NCBI GenBank assembly: GCA_022447605.1 | Contig: JAKVBG010000015.1 | Coordinates: 62,599-95,978 of the forward strand | Source: Mariniblastus sp. | GTDB lineage: Bacteria; Planctomycetota; Planctomycetia; Pirellulales; Pirellulaceae | Direction of reading: 5' to 3' | Length of the DNA stretch: 33,380 nt | Shown: positions 24,300 through 32,713 of the stretch, one piece after another | Position numbering within the stretch: the stretch's first letter is position 1 | How the letters are laid out: every line of letters starts with the position of its first letter | Program-made: the position numbers and the translations under genes | Notes under the pieces: generated by a model | Told to the model about the DNA's origin: nothing | Database searches by the model: none | Seen by the model: the letters and a program-made list of their open reading frames with translations, nothing else

Positions 24300-25385
24300 A
24301 TGAACGTGCTGGCACTCTTGGTGGTTCTTTCGCTCCCCACGAACGTTGATGACCCCCCCAAGATCGAATGGTTGAAGGGAAAATCTCTGGACCGCAGCAA
24401 GCAATTGGCCATCTCTGTACGTTGGAGAGATGTACCGGTTCGCAGCCGTCTTGTCGAATTGTCCCACCGCCAGGGAATCCCTCTCTTTTTTGACCGCCGC
24501 ATTGATCCGAGTCTGGCACTTAACCTGGATATCAACCAAAAAACATGGGAGCAAGTCCTGTGGGACATCGCGACGCAACTCGATCTTGAAATTTGCCAAC
24601 TCGATGAATTGTATTACTTCACGCCGCGGGAGATATCCGTCCCGATGCGGGTTGCCTATGACCGAAACAGGGAACAGCTGAGAAAAAACCGCCAACAGCT
24701 TTCCGTCCCATGGCTGAAGGTTTCCGAGTTCGAGATCCACCCGTTCGATCAACCTCGGCAACGTTTGGAAGAACTGGCGCGACAGCATGACTTGACCGTG
24801 GACGGCCTCGACAGGATACCGCTCGATGTATGGCCCGGGTACCGCTTACCCAACATCGACTTGCTGCAACAATTCACACTGCTGCTGTCAGGATTCGGCC
24901 TCTACCCTGCCATTTCCGAGAATGGCAAAACGGTAACCATTGAAGAGATTCCCCCGATCGAGACAGCCCAACTGCGGATTCCCTTTCCCGGTCAACCAAA
25001 AGCGGCGGTCGAGGCCTTGGCGCCTCAATTCAAGCAACTTTCCATCAAGCGGTATTCCCAGGGATTGATCGTCGCGGGCCCGGTCACCGAAATGGTCAAG
25101 TTACAGGCCAGTTTGGTCGCGCGGCAAACGGCGATTGTCAGCCAGGAGACGAAAAAAGACTTTACGGTCACCGCATCCCGTGGACAGATCCTGGCCACCA
25201 TGGCCCAACAACTCGATCTCAAAATGGTTTTGCAGCCGGGTGCCCGGCCCCCACTCGAACAACAGGTGACCATCCGTATGGCTGGGGTCAGCGAACAGGA
25301 TGTGATTCAAAAAGTACTGGAAGGTACAGGGCTCACTTTTGAGCTGACCGGTGAACAACTGAAAATCCTCCGGAAACAGCGCTGA
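24300..25385 (+). CDS. Exported protein with STN/secretin-like N-domains, no pore domain
   Basis: This 361-residue protein starts with a short hydrophobic N-terminus (MNVLALLVVLSLPTNV, probable signal peptide). Residues about 45-112 (SRLVELSHRQGIPLFFDRRI through ELYYFTPRE) look like an STN/N0 domain. The part around 235-285 (KAAVEALAPQFKQLSIKRYS) resembles a secretin N1-type KH fold, and 290-358 is a second STN-like unit (QLDLKMVLQPGARPPLEQQV). Secretin and TonB receptor N-terminal domains read this way, but no beta-barrel or secretin core follows, so it is a stand-alone periplasmic domain protein. The function is unknown. No Shine-Dalgarno precedes the ATG; a TATAAT lies at 24170-24175. Confidence 0.75.
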   Translation: MNVLALLVVLSLPTNVDDPPKIEWLKGKSLDRSKQLAISVRWRDVPVRSRLVELSHRQGIPLFFDRRIDPSLALNLDINQKTWEQVLWDIATQLDLEICQLDELYYFTPREISVPMRVAYDRNREQLRKNRQQLSVPWLKVSEFEIHPFDQPRQRLEELARQHDLTVDGLDRIPLDVWPGYRLPNIDLLQQFTLLLSGFGLYPAISENGKTVTIEEIPPIETAQLRIPFPGQPKAAVEALAPQFKQLSIKRYSQGLIVAGPVTEMVKLQASLVARQTAIVSQETKKDFTVTASRGQILATMAQQLDLKMVLQPGARPPLEQQVTIRMAGVSEQDVIQKVLEGTGLTFELTGEQLKILRKQR

Positions 25386-25500
25386 GCGGGACTGCCAAGG
25401 CTATTTTTTCCGCAAACTTCGGAATCGCATTGCGATTCATCGCCCCCGCATGAGAAGGAAGGGACAGCGACCTAGCGGGTCGGGGCGGGTCCAGGAAAAG

Positions 25501-25572
25501 AGGCGCCGGCGGGAATCGAACCCGCGTACCAGGTTTTGCAAACCTGTGCCTAAGCCACTCGGCCACAGCGCC
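25501..25572 (-). tRNA. tRNA-Cys (GCA)
   Basis: The minus strand folds into a full cloverleaf. The acceptor stem is GGCGCTG/CGGCGCC (one GU pair), the D-stem GCC/GGC, the anticodon stem CAGGT/ACCTG with loop TTGCAAA, and the T-stem GCGGG/CCCGC with loop TTCGATT. The anticodon is GCA, and the discriminator is U73 as expected for tRNA-Cys. The CCA end is not encoded (CTT follows). Confidence 0.96.
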
Positions 25573-25665
25573 ATCGTTGATCAATTGCCAGAATTTATCG
25601 CATCAAGATATAACGGTCAAAGGGGCTGGGTAGACTGAGGTTCAGCCATTTGACCACCAGCTTGT

Positions 25666-25902
25666 GTGACCAAGCCAGATAACGAGAAAAACCCGCATAG
25701 ATTTAGATTCGGACATTCCTGGCCCGAAACTTTAGGAGATGCATTCGTTAAAATAGGCAAATCTTATGCTGCGTTCGTGGGTAAGTCTTACGGGCAAAGC
25801 CTCAGGTACAACGGTTTCCAAGACCTGGCCAGACTTCCCACTTTCGTCAAAACTCCCCAGGGGGATGCCAGCAGTGATCAACCGGCAAAACGGGCCCCCT
25901 GA
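25666..25902 (+). CDS. Doubtful small ORF with AT-leaning codons next to tRNA-Cys
   Basis: A 78-codon frame starts at GTG. It contains IGKSYAAFVGKSYGQS, a repeat whose two copies differ only at third codon positions (GGC/GGT, AAA/AAG, TAT/TAC), a hint of coding constraint. Codons AGA, TTA and ATA in the first half are unlike its neighbours. There is no Shine-Dalgarno, and its end overlaps the radical SAM gene by 25 bp. It could be a decayed or acquired fragment or a non-gene. The rest of the 25573-25877 gap shows only short hairpins. Confidence 0.25.
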   Translation: MTKPDNEKNPHRFRFGHSWPETLGDAFVKIGKSYAAFVGKSYGQSLRYNGFQDLARLPTFVKTPQGDASSDQPAKRAP

Positions 25903-26918
25903 AAAGTCGATCTCCGCTCGAACTCTGCCTTCACCGCATTCAATATGCCCGGCTTGTCAAGGCACCAGGCCGGCCCCACGAAATAGTCACCGGGGGCCTC
26001 GCCACTGATCCGCTCGACAACCACCGACGGTGGCAGTAACTCCAGAAAGTCAACCAGCGTCTCAACGTACTCGTCGCGTTCCATCAGCTCCACCTCCCCC
26101 CGCCTGACCTGTTCGGCCAACGGTGTATTTTCAACCACATACAGGTTGTGAATCTTGACGGCATCCACCCCAACCCGGGCTGCCTCCCGCGCTGTGGCCA
26201 GCATATCCTCTCGAGATTCACCCGGCAGCCCCAGCATGATATGGGCGCACACCTCGAAGCCTCTTCCCGCACTCCGCTCCATCGCATCGAGGAACGAGTC
26301 ATGGTGATGCCCACGATTCATCCAGTCCAGGGAGCGGTCGTGCATCGTTTGCATCCCGTACTCAACCGTCAAATGCGTTTTCTGCGCAAACTCCTCCAGC
26401 AAATCGAGGACATCATCCGGTACGCAATCGGGACGGGTACCGACCGCCATCGCCACCACGTCCGGGTGGGCGATCGCCTGCTGGTAAAGGGGACGCAATT
26501 TGTCGACCGGGGCATAGGTGTTGGTAGCGGGCTGGAAATAGGCCATGAAATGGCTGCATTTATACCGCTTTTTCAGGCGGCGAATCCCGTCATCAATCTG
26601 ATCGGTGATGTCCTGCTTGGGGACTCGACGGCTCGGGCTGAAACTCCGGTTATCACAGAAAACACAGCCGCCCAGGGCAACCGTCCCATCGACGTTGGGG
26701 CAGGTGAATCCCGCATCCAAACTCACTCTTTGCACCCGAAACCCAAACTCCTGCTTGAGGAAGAAGTTATAGGAAAAATACCGTAAATTACTCGCTTTCC
26801 AGTCAAATCTGGGTTGGAAACCGGGTTTTTCGTTAGTTGACGACAATGGGGGTACCGAATAGATTAAATCTAGGGAGATCATACAGATGCTTGGCTGATT
26901 ATAGCATTTGTCTTTCAT
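25878..26918 (-). CDS. Radical SAM protein, YhcC/YtqA-like (TIGR01212 family)
   Basis: This is a 346-residue radical SAM enzyme. The cluster cysteines are Cys73, Cys85 and Cys88 in DAGFTCPNVDGTVALGGCVFC, where the family keeps a longer first spacing than the common Cx3Cx2C. Other family blocks are YFQPATNTYAP, VGTRPDCVPDDVLDLL, TVEYGMQTMHDRSLDWMNRGH and IMLGLPGESREDMLATA. The reaction is not established. The first about 40 residues are unlike the family, and a -10-like element overlaps them, so the start is uncertain. An in-frame ATG at 26882 is an alternative. Confidence 0.88.
   Translation of the reverse strand: MKDKCYNQPSICMISLDLIYSVPPLSSTNEKPGFQPRFDWKASNLRYFSYNFFLKQEFGFRVQRVSLDAGFTCPNVDGTVALGGCVFCDNRSFSPSRRVPKQDITDQIDDGIRRLKKRYKCSHFMAYFQPATNTYAPVDKLRPLYQQAIAHPDVVAMAVGTRPDCVPDDVLDLLEEFAQKTHLTVEYGMQTMHDRSLDWMNRGHHHDSFLDAMERSAGRGFEVCAHIMLGLPGESREDMLATAREAARVGVDAVKIHNLYVVENTPLAEQVRRGEVELMERDEYVETLVDFLELLPPSVVVERISGEAPGDYFVGPAWCLDKPGILNAVKAEFERRSTFQGARFAG
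26899..26907 (-). promoter_or_regulatory. Extended -10 element for the radical SAM gene
   Basis: On the minus strand TGCTATAAT (26907-26899) is a full TATAAT with TG at -15/-14. No -35 is obvious. If used, transcription starts near 26892, inside the annotated 5' end of the gene, favouring ATG 26882 as start. Confidence 0.45.
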
Positions 26919-26951
26919 TTATAACTCTTATACCCAATCCCTCTACTACCC

Positions 26952-27371
26952 ATGTACGGTGAATTAGTTCCTGTTGGCGGCGGAGATCCGATTCCGCTGT
27001 TGAAGAAGCGCATCCGGATCGGACGGCGCGAAGGATGCGATATTGTCCTGAATTTCTCCAATGTTTCAGGTCATCATGCCTTGATGGAAATCGAGGAAGG
27101 GTATTGGTTTATACGGGACCTGCGTTCCCGTAACGGGATCAAGGTCGAAGGCCGAAAAATCCTGGTCGGCCTCCGCCGACGACTCGATCCGGGAGCCATC
27201 CTGCACATTGCCAAGCACAAATTCGAGGTTCAGTACGAGCCGATCGATTTGGGGGCCTACGGTACGCCACCGCAGGACGAACAGATGGACAATTTCTTTG
27301 CCAAATCGCTTCTCGACCGGGCCGGGCTGAAAAGACGGCAGGAAGAGCTGAAAAAAGAGCGAAATTCGTAA
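26952..27371 (+). CDS. FHA-domain protein
   Basis: This 139-residue cytosolic protein contains one FHA domain (about 5-95). Its phosphothreonine-binding positions are Gly24-Arg25, Ser39-x-His41 (NVSGHHALMEI) and Asn61-Gly62 (SRNGIKVEG). The C-terminal helix (115-139) is charged (LKRRQEELKKERN). FHA domains read phosphothreonine, so it could act with a Hanks-type kinase, one of which is encoded at 13882-15048, but no physical link is shown. No Shine-Dalgarno precedes the ATG. It lies 311 bp upstream of dnaK; the strong sigma-54-like promoter in between suggests separate transcription. Confidence 0.88.
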   Translation: MYGELVPVGGGDPIPLLKKRIRIGRREGCDIVLNFSNVSGHHALMEIEEGYWFIRDLRSRNGIKVEGRKILVGLRRRLDPGAILHIAKHKFEVQYEPIDLGAYGTPPQDEQMDNFFAKSLLDRAGLKRRQEELKKERNS

Positions 27372-27551
27372 GTCCGGGGGCGTAAAACGGCTCTGCTCAG
27401 CCCGCCCTGCAGGCTCCCCGGGATAGCCGGACAACCGGCATCTGATGACAGAATGTCAGTCACCCTGTTCCGCGCTCCTTGAGGACGGCGGATTCTCTCT
27501 TTTTTCGAGTAAAAAACAACGGTTTTTCGTTTTCCAAACTCCGTTCGGTTC
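27372..27551. other. Non-coding region upstream of the dnaK promoter
   Basis: There is no gene in the 311 bp between the FHA gene and dnaK. This part holds a hairpin GCCGG-ACAA-CCGGC (27426-27439), the dyad at 27446-27458, and phased A/T-tracts: T6 at 27500-27505, A6 at 27511-27516, T5 at 27523-27527 and T4 at 27530-27533. The tracts are spaced about one helical turn apart, which predicts intrinsic bending. Confidence 0.6.
27446..27458. promoter_or_regulatory. Perfect dyad TGACA-N3-TGTCA, possible activator site for dnaK
   Basis: This 13-bp inverted repeat is centred about 100 bp upstream of the -24 element of the sigma-54-like promoter, a usual distance for a bacterial enhancer-binding protein. 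The curved A/T-tract region lies between the two, as often seen with loop-forming activators. No specific activator was identified. Confidence 0.4.
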
Positions 27552-27567
27552 TGGCACGGACTTTGCA
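27552..27567 (+). promoter_or_regulatory. Sigma-54 (-24/-12) promoter of dnaK
   Basis: TGGCACGGACTTTGCA matches the RpoN consensus TGGCACG-N4-TTGCW at every conserved position, with the required 10 bp between GG (27553-27554) and GC (27565-27566). The predicted start is near 27578, leaving a leader of about 105 nt before the dnaK ATG. The strand and position fit dnaK only. Confidence 0.8.
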
Positions 27568-27682
27568 TAAATATAGCCGGTTTCCGAATCCTCGCTGCCA
27601 AGCGTCGATTTGGCGACCCAACTCAAATTGAACATAACACGAACGAAAATATAGATCTGACAAGTCAAGTTAGGAGAGCAAT

Positions 27683-29608
27683 ATGGCTCAAGGTGAAAAA
27701 ATCATTGGTATCGACCTCGGGACGACCAACTCCTGCGTCGCGGTGATGGATGGCAACGAGCCAACCGTGATCGCCAACCAGGAGGGAGATCGAACGACTC
27801 CCAGTGTCATCGCATTTACCGACAAGGGGGAGACCCTGGTGGGGGCCCCGGCCCGGAATCAGCGGGTCACCAACCCGGAACGGACCGTCTACTCGGTCAA
27901 GAGGTTCATGGGACGGCGACACAACGAGGTGGAAAACGAAGAAAAAATGGTCCCCTACAAAATCGAGGGCGACCCGGGTGAGTACGTCAAGATCGGCGTG
28001 GGTGACGAACAGTTCACGCCCCAGGAAATCTCTGCCAAAACTTTGAGGAAACTGAAGGAAGCGGCTGAGTCGTACCTCGGTCACAAGGTCAGCAAGGCGG
28101 TGATTACGGTGCCAGCCTATTTCAATGATGCCCAGCGACAGGCCACCAAGGACGCCGGCCAGATTGCCGGTCTGGATGTGGCCAGGATCATCAATGAACC
28201 GACCGCTGCAGCCATGGCGTACGGTCTGGACAAAACCCAGTCCGAGCAAAAGATTGTCGTTTTCGACCTCGGTGGCGGTACGTTTGACGTGTCCGTCCTG
28301 GAGCTGAATGACGACGACGGAATGAAAGTGTTTGAAGTCATCAGTACCAGTGGGGATACCCACCTGGGCGGTGATGATTTCGACGAAGTCTTGATCAACT
28401 ATGTCGCCGATGAATTCAAGAAATCGAACGGTGTCGACCTGCGTGATGACACGATGGCGCTGCAGCGACTGCAGGAAGCGTGTGAGAAAGCGAAGAAGGA
28501 ACTGAGTAATGTCCCCCAAACGGACATCAATCTGCCCTTTATCACGGCGGATGCCAGCGGACCGAAACACCTGCAGATGAATATCACACGGGCCAAGTTC
28601 GAAGAACTGATTGACCCGTTGATCGAGCGTTGTCGCAAGCCGGTTGAGCAGGCCCTGAAGGATGCCAAGCTCTCTCCGAGCGACATCGATGAAGTCGTCC
28701 TGGTCGGCGGATCCACGCGGGTCCCCAAGGTCCAGGAGATGGTCAAAAAGATTTTCGGTAAAGACCCGCACCAGGGAGTCAACCCAGACGAGGTCGTCGC
28801 CATCGGTGCGGCCATTCAGGGCGCTGTCCTGGCGGGCGACCGGAAGGATGTACTTCTGCTGGACGTGACGCCTCTGACGTTGGGCATCGAGACCGAAGGT
28901 GGTGTTTTGACCCCGTTGGTGGAACGAAACACGACCATCCCGACCGAGAAGAAACAGATCTTCAGCACCGCAGCCGACAACCAGACGGCGGTGACCATCC
29001 AGGTCTTCCAGGGTGAACGCAAAATGGCGAACGATAACCGCCTGCTGGGCAAATTCGATCTGACTGACCTGCCGGCTGCCCCACGGGGCGTTCCGCAGAT
29101 CGAGGTCAAATTTGATATCGATCAGAATGGAATCCTGAACGTGTCGGCCAAGGATATGGGTAGTGGCAAGGAAGCGAACGTGGAGATCAAGGAGTCTTCC
29201 GGACTGTCGGAGGATGAGATTTCCAAGATGCAGGATGACGCGAAATCCCATGCCGACGAGGATCGCAAGAAATTCGAACTGGCCAATGCCAGAAACGAAG
29301 CGGACAACATGTGCTATCAACTCGAAAAGACGATGAAAGAGCACTCGGAAAAGATGCAGGACGGCGACAAAAAACCGTTGGAGGACGCGATTGCCAAGGT
29401 GCGAGAAGCGGCCAAGACGGACGACGTCGATGCCATCAAATCCGCCGTCGCAGAACTGGAACAGGCGTCGCATGCCTTCAGCAAAGCGATGTACGAGTCG
29501 ACAGGCAGTCAGGAAGAGGGCAGCCCGGCCAGCGAACCGGACGCAGCGGCGACCAATTCGCCAGAAGATGATGCGATTGACGCTGAATTTGAAGTCAAGA
29601 ACGACTGA
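27683..29608 (+). CDS. dnaK: Molecular chaperone DnaK (Hsp70)
   Basis: This is a 641-residue full-length Hsp70. The ATPase domain begins [13 protein letters not shown] (9-21), has the phosphate loop [14 protein letters not shown] and the [13 protein letters not shown] motif, and is followed by the interdomain linker near 390 ([14 protein letters not shown]). The substrate-binding domain and helical lid follow, ending in an acidic disordered tail ([13 protein letters not shown]). It binds unfolded peptides in an ATP-dependent cycle with DnaJ and GrpE, whose genes are not in the window. The start has an AGGAGAG Shine-Dalgarno at about 27671-27677. It is expressed from its own sigma-54-like promoter and ends at a strong terminator, so it is probably monocistronic. 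Confidence 0.98.
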   Translation: MAQGEKIIGIDLGTTNSCVAVMDGNEPTVIANQEGDRTTPSVIAFTDKGETLVGAPARNQRVTNPERTVYSVKRFMGRRHNEVENEEKMVPYKIEGDPGEYVKIGVGDEQFTPQEISAKTLRKLKEAAESYLGHKVSKAVITVPAYFNDAQRQATKDAGQIAGLDVARIINEPTAAAMAYGLDKTQSEQKIVVFDLGGGTFDVSVLELNDDDGMKVFEVISTSGDTHLGGDDFDEVLINYVADEFKKSNGVDLRDDTMALQRLQEACEKAKKELSNVPQTDINLPFITADASGPKHLQMNITRAKFEELIDPLIERCRKPVEQALKDAKLSPSDIDEVVLVGGSTRVPKVQEMVKKIFGKDPHQGVNPDEVVAIGAAIQGAVLAGDRKDVLLLDVTPLTLGIETEGGVLTPLVERNTTIPTEKKQIFSTAADNQTAVTIQVFQGERKMANDNRLLGKFDLTDLPAAPRGVPQIEVKFDIDQNGILNVSAKDMGSGKEANVEIKESSGLSEDEISKMQDDAKSHADEDRKKFELANARNEADNMCYQLEKTMKEHSEKMQDGDKKPLEDAIAKVREAAKTDDVDAIKSAVAELEQASHAFSKAMYESTGSQEEGSPASEPDAAATNSPEDDAIDAEFEVKND

Positions 29609-29658
29609 CGTCCAGGGTTAGCTTACCCGGCAAACGGTCGTATCCAACCTTCACTCAT

Positions 29659-29689
29659 GCCCGGTGATGCCCCGCATCCCGGGCTTTTC
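29659..29689 (+). terminator. Rho-independent terminator after dnaK
   Basis: The outer stem GCCCGG (29659-29664) pairs with CCGGGC (29679-29684) and continues through inner stem GATGC (29666-29670)/GCATC (29674-29678) with one bulged T, giving eleven pairs. TTTTCT follows. It is 51 bp after the dnaK stop. Confidence 0.88.
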
Positions 29690-29860
29690 TGTGCTTCTCC
29701 CTGGCAGCCGCATTCTGTGGGCAATCACCCGCTTCATGATCCAACGTAGCGTGGTGACGGTTGACTGGCGAACCACGAGGACCGAGGAGCGGTCGCACCC
29801 GCTCAAGGCCCGTTGGAATTCGGCTACCGGATCTGATGACCAACCGATGCCCGTCGATTT
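29690..29860. other. Non-coding region between dnaK terminator and clpB promoter
   Basis: There is no gene here. A perfect inverted repeat GAGCGG-N6-CCGCTC (29787-29804) lies about 66 bp upstream of the clpB -24 element. GTGGT and ACCAC also form a looser dyad at about 29751-29777. Either could bind a regulator; neither matches the dnaK dyad. Confidence 0.35.
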
Positions 29861-29876
29861 AGGCACGGGGATTGCA
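29861..29876 (+). promoter_or_regulatory. Sigma-54 (-24/-12) promoter of clpB
   Basis: AGGCACGGGGATTGCA differs from TGGCACG-N4-TTGCW only in its first base, and keeps GG (29862-29863) and GC (29874-29875) 10 bp apart. The predicted start is near 29887, about 90 nt before the clpB ATG, a layout very like dnaK. Confidence 0.72.
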
Positions 29877-29976
29877 TTACTACTAACATGATTACAATTT
29901 GACTGTCAGCCACTTTCGGTACCCGGTTCCACCGGCAGACCGATCACGATCCGGCGGGCAGTAACAGGAGCAAACC

Positions 29977-32607
29977 ATGTCGTTTCCATTTGACAAATTG
30001 ACCACCAAGTCCCAGGCAGCCCTGGCGGGCGCCCAGGCCGCAGCCTCATCGGCAGGCAATGCCGAGATCGTGCCATTGCACCTGCTGCAAGCCTTGCTGC
30101 AGGAATCCGAGGGGATTGTCCGCCCGATCCTCGACACGATGAACGCGCCGTTTAACCAGTTGCAGGAGATGGTCAATTCGGAAATTGACCGACTCCCCAA
30201 GTCCTCCGGCGGAAGCGCCCCCCAGATCAGCCGGGACCTGCAGAAGACACTGGATGCCGCCCTGGAGACGGCCCACCAGATGCAGGATGAATACATTTCC
30301 ACCGAACACCTGTTGCTCGGCCTGGCCAAGACCGAATCCGCTGCCAAGCGGATCCTGGAGCTGAACGCCGTCGAACCGCAAGCCATCCTGGACACCCTGG
30401 TCCAGGTCAGGGGAAACACGAAGGTGACCGACCCGGACCCCGAGGGGAAGTACCAGGCATTGGAAAAGTATGCAATTGACCTGGTCGAAAAAGCGAAGGC
30501 GGGCAAACTCGATCCGGTCATTGGACGGGACGACGAAATCCGCCGAGTCATCCAGGTTCTGTCCCGTCGGACCAAGAACAACCCGGTCCTGATCGGCCAA
30601 CCGGGTGTCGGAAAAACGGCGATTGCCGAGGGACTGGCACTGCGGATCGTCCACAATGACGTCCCCCAGTCACTGCGCGACAAACGAGTGGTGGCCCTGG
30701 ACATGGGTGCCCTGATCGCCGGAGCCAAGTTCCGCGGTGAGTTTGAAGAACGGCTGAAGGCCGTCCTGAAGGAAGTCACGGCTTCGGCGGGACAGATCGT
30801 CCTGTTCATCGATGAACTGCACACGGTGATCGGTGCCGGCGCAGCCGAAGGTGGCAGCGATGCGGCCAACCTGCTCAAGCCGGCCCTGGCCCGAGGTGAA
30901 TTGCACTGTATTGGGGCTACCACGCTGGATGAGTATCGCAAGTACATTGAAAAGGACGCTGCACTGGAGCGGCGTTTCCAACCGGTCTACGTCGAACAGC
31001 CTTCAGTCGAGGACACGATTTCCATCCTCCGTGGACTGAAGCAGCGATACGAGACCCACCACAACGTTCAGATCAAGGATGAGGCTTTGGTGGCCGCCGC
31101 GAAGTTGTCGGACCGTTACATCACGGACCGGTTTTTGCCGGACAAGGCGATCGACCTGGTCGATGAAGCGGCCTCCAAGCTGGCCATGGAACTCGACAGC
31201 GTCCCGCAGGAAATCGATATCGTGCAACGGCGGTTGACCCAACTGGAATTGGCAGCCCGCCAACTGGAAGACGAGGACGACGAAAGTGTTCAGGTCCGGC
31301 TGGACGAAGTCCGCCAGGAGATGGAAGCGAAGAAGAAAGAACTGGCCGATTTGCGGGAGCAGTGGGAAGCCGAAAAACTTGGCATGACCGATGTGCAGAA
31401 TTTACGGCAACAGCTGGAAGAGAACGAGCGGCAGTTCAGTCAACTGGACGCGGACATCAAATCACAACAATCGAGCGGCATGCAAGTCCAGGAAAACGAC
31501 TATCGCAGACTGTACGAGTTGGACTCGACCCGCAGCCGCTTGCAGGAGCAGATCGAAACGGCCGAATCCGTCGAGATGAAAGAGGCCGATGTGGACCAGA
31601 AACGCCTACTCAGTGAGGAAGTCACCGAGGAGGAGATTGCTGATGTCGTGAGCCAATGGACCGGTGTTCCCGTGGCCAAGATGATGGAAACCGAACGGGC
31701 CAAACTGCTGGTCATGGAAGAACGCCTGCACCAACGGGTCGTCGGCCAGGACGAGGCGGTCGAGGCGGTCAGCAACGCAGTCCGCCGCAGTCGTAGCGGC
31801 CTGCAGGATCGGAATCGGCCGATCGGCTCTTTCCTGTTCCTCGGCCCTACGGGGGTGGGAAAAACCGAACTCTGCAAGGCGCTGGCCGAGATCATGTTCG
31901 ACGATGAATCGGCCATGATCCGGATCGACATGAGCGAATTCATGGAACGGCACAGTGTCAGCCGCCTGATCGGGGCGCCCCCCGGCTATGTCGGTTACGA
32001 AGAGGGCGGGAAACTGACCGAATCGGTTCGGCGACGGCCTTACAGCGTGGTGCTGCTGGATGAAATCGAGAAAGCGCACGATGATGTCTACAACATCCTG
32101 TTGCAGGTGCTGGACGATGGACGCCTCACCGACAACCACGGCAACACGGTCGATTTTACCAACACGATCATTGTCATGACCAGCAACATTGGCAGCCAGG
32201 TGATTCAGAAGATCACCGATGACGGTGGTTCGAGCGAAGAGATTCGCGAAGCGGTCGAACAGACGTTGCGGGCCCGGTTCCTGCCGGAACTGCTCAACCG
32301 GATCGACGAAAAAATCGTGTTCCAACCACTCAGCCGATCCCAGATTCGGAAGATTGCCGATATCCAGATTGTCGAACTGGAAAAGCGACTGGCCGAACAG
32401 GGATACATCCTGGAGGTCACGGAGGCGGCGCGGGAGCAGATTGCCGAAGAGGGGTATGACCCGGTTTACGGGGCTCGGCCCCTGAAGCGAGTCCTGCAAC
32501 AGCGGATTGCCAACCCGCTGGCGACAGCGCTGCTTCGCCACGGCCGGGATGACGCCGGTCTGGTGAAAATCGATTTCGACGGTGACGAGTTCACGTTCTC
32601 GGCATGA
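29977..32607 (+). CDS. clpB: ATP-dependent disaggregase ClpB
   Basis: This 876-residue Hsp100 has an N-terminal Clp domain (about 1-150) and a first AAA+ module with Walker A GQPGVGKT (207-214) and Walker [10 protein letters not shown] ClpB-type coiled-coil M domain follows (about 405-545, rich in Glu/Gln/Arg). The second AAA+ module has Walker A GPTGVGKT (623-630), [13 protein letters not shown] and [11 protein letters not shown]. The M domain and length mark it as ClpB rather than ClpA/ClpC. It rescues aggregated proteins with DnaK, encoded just upstream. A CAGGAG Shine-Dalgarno precedes the ATG. It has its own sigma-54-like promoter, separated from dnaK by a terminator, so the two genes look co-regulated but not co-transcribed. 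Confidence 0.98.
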   Translation: MSFPFDKLTTKSQAALAGAQAAASSAGNAEIVPLHLLQALLQESEGIVRPILDTMNAPFNQLQEMVNSEIDRLPKSSGGSAPQISRDLQKTLDAALETAHQMQDEYISTEHLLLGLAKTESAAKRILELNAVEPQAILDTLVQVRGNTKVTDPDPEGKYQALEKYAIDLVEKAKAGKLDPVIGRDDEIRRVIQVLSRRTKNNPVLIGQPGVGKTAIAEGLALRIVHNDVPQSLRDKRVVALDMGALIAGAKFRGEFEERLKAVLKEVTASAGQIVLFIDELHTVIGAGAAEGGSDAANLLKPALARGELHCIGATTLDEYRKYIEKDAALERRFQPVYVEQPSVEDTISILRGLKQRYETHHNVQIKDEALVAAAKLSDRYITDRFLPDKAIDLVDEAASKLAMELDSVPQEIDIVQRRLTQLELAARQLEDEDDESVQVRLDEVRQEMEAKKKELADLREQWEAEKLGMTDVQNLRQQLEENERQFSQLDADIKSQQSSGMQVQENDYRRLYELDSTRSRLQEQIETAESVEMKEADVDQKRLLSEEVTEEEIADVVSQWTGVPVAKMMETERAKLLVMEERLHQRVVGQDEAVEAVSNAVRRSRSGLQDRNRPIGSFLFLGPTGVGKTELCKALAEIMFDDESAMIRIDMSEFMERHSVSRLIGAPPGYVGYEEGGKLTESVRRRPYSVVLLDEIEKAHDDVYNILLQVLDDGRLTDNHGNTVDFTNTIIVMTSNIGSQVIQKITDDGGSSEEIREAVEQTLRARFLPELLNRIDEKIVFQPLSRSQIRKIADIQIVELEKRLAEQGYILEVTEAAREQIAEEGYDPVYGARPLKRVLQQRIANPLATALLRHGRDDAGLVKIDFDGDEFTFSA

Positions 32608-32612
32608 TCACG

Positions 32613-32640
32613 CGTCCCGCCCCCTCTACGGGGCGGGACG
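32613..32640. terminator. GC-rich hairpin after clpB
   Basis: CGTCCCGCCCC (32613-32623) pairs perfectly over eleven bases with GGGGCGGGACG (32630-32640) around a 6-nt loop, 5 bp after the clpB stop. No T-run follows, so it may be a weak or factor-assisted terminator, or a 3'-end stabiliser. Confidence 0.55.
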
Positions 32641-32664
32641 TCCAAGCCTCCCGCAGGGAATTTG

Positions 32665-32673
32665 TGCTATCCT
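32665..32673 (+). promoter_or_regulatory. Candidate extended -10 for the sulfatase gene
   Basis: TGCTATCCT has TG three bases before TATCCT (32668-32673), 41 bp before the GTG start. No clear -35. It resembles TGCTATCAT at 13515-13523. Confidence 0.35.
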
Positions 32674-32713
32674 GTGAAGAGTTCAAGTTCCCCATACCCG
32701 GCGGGAGGCCACC

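Noticed and set aside
27372..27682. CIRCE (HrcA) operator upstream of dnaK
   Set aside because: No TTAGCACTC-N9-GAGTGCTAA or near match was found.
27665..29473. 602-codon minus-strand frame opposite dnaK
   Set aside because: Antisense shadows of dnaK are common in GC-rich genomes; the sense gene is unambiguous.
29892..30947. 351-codon minus-strand frame over the clpB start
   Set aside because: It lies opposite the conserved first AAA+ module and is rich in Ser/Arg without a pattern; a shadow.
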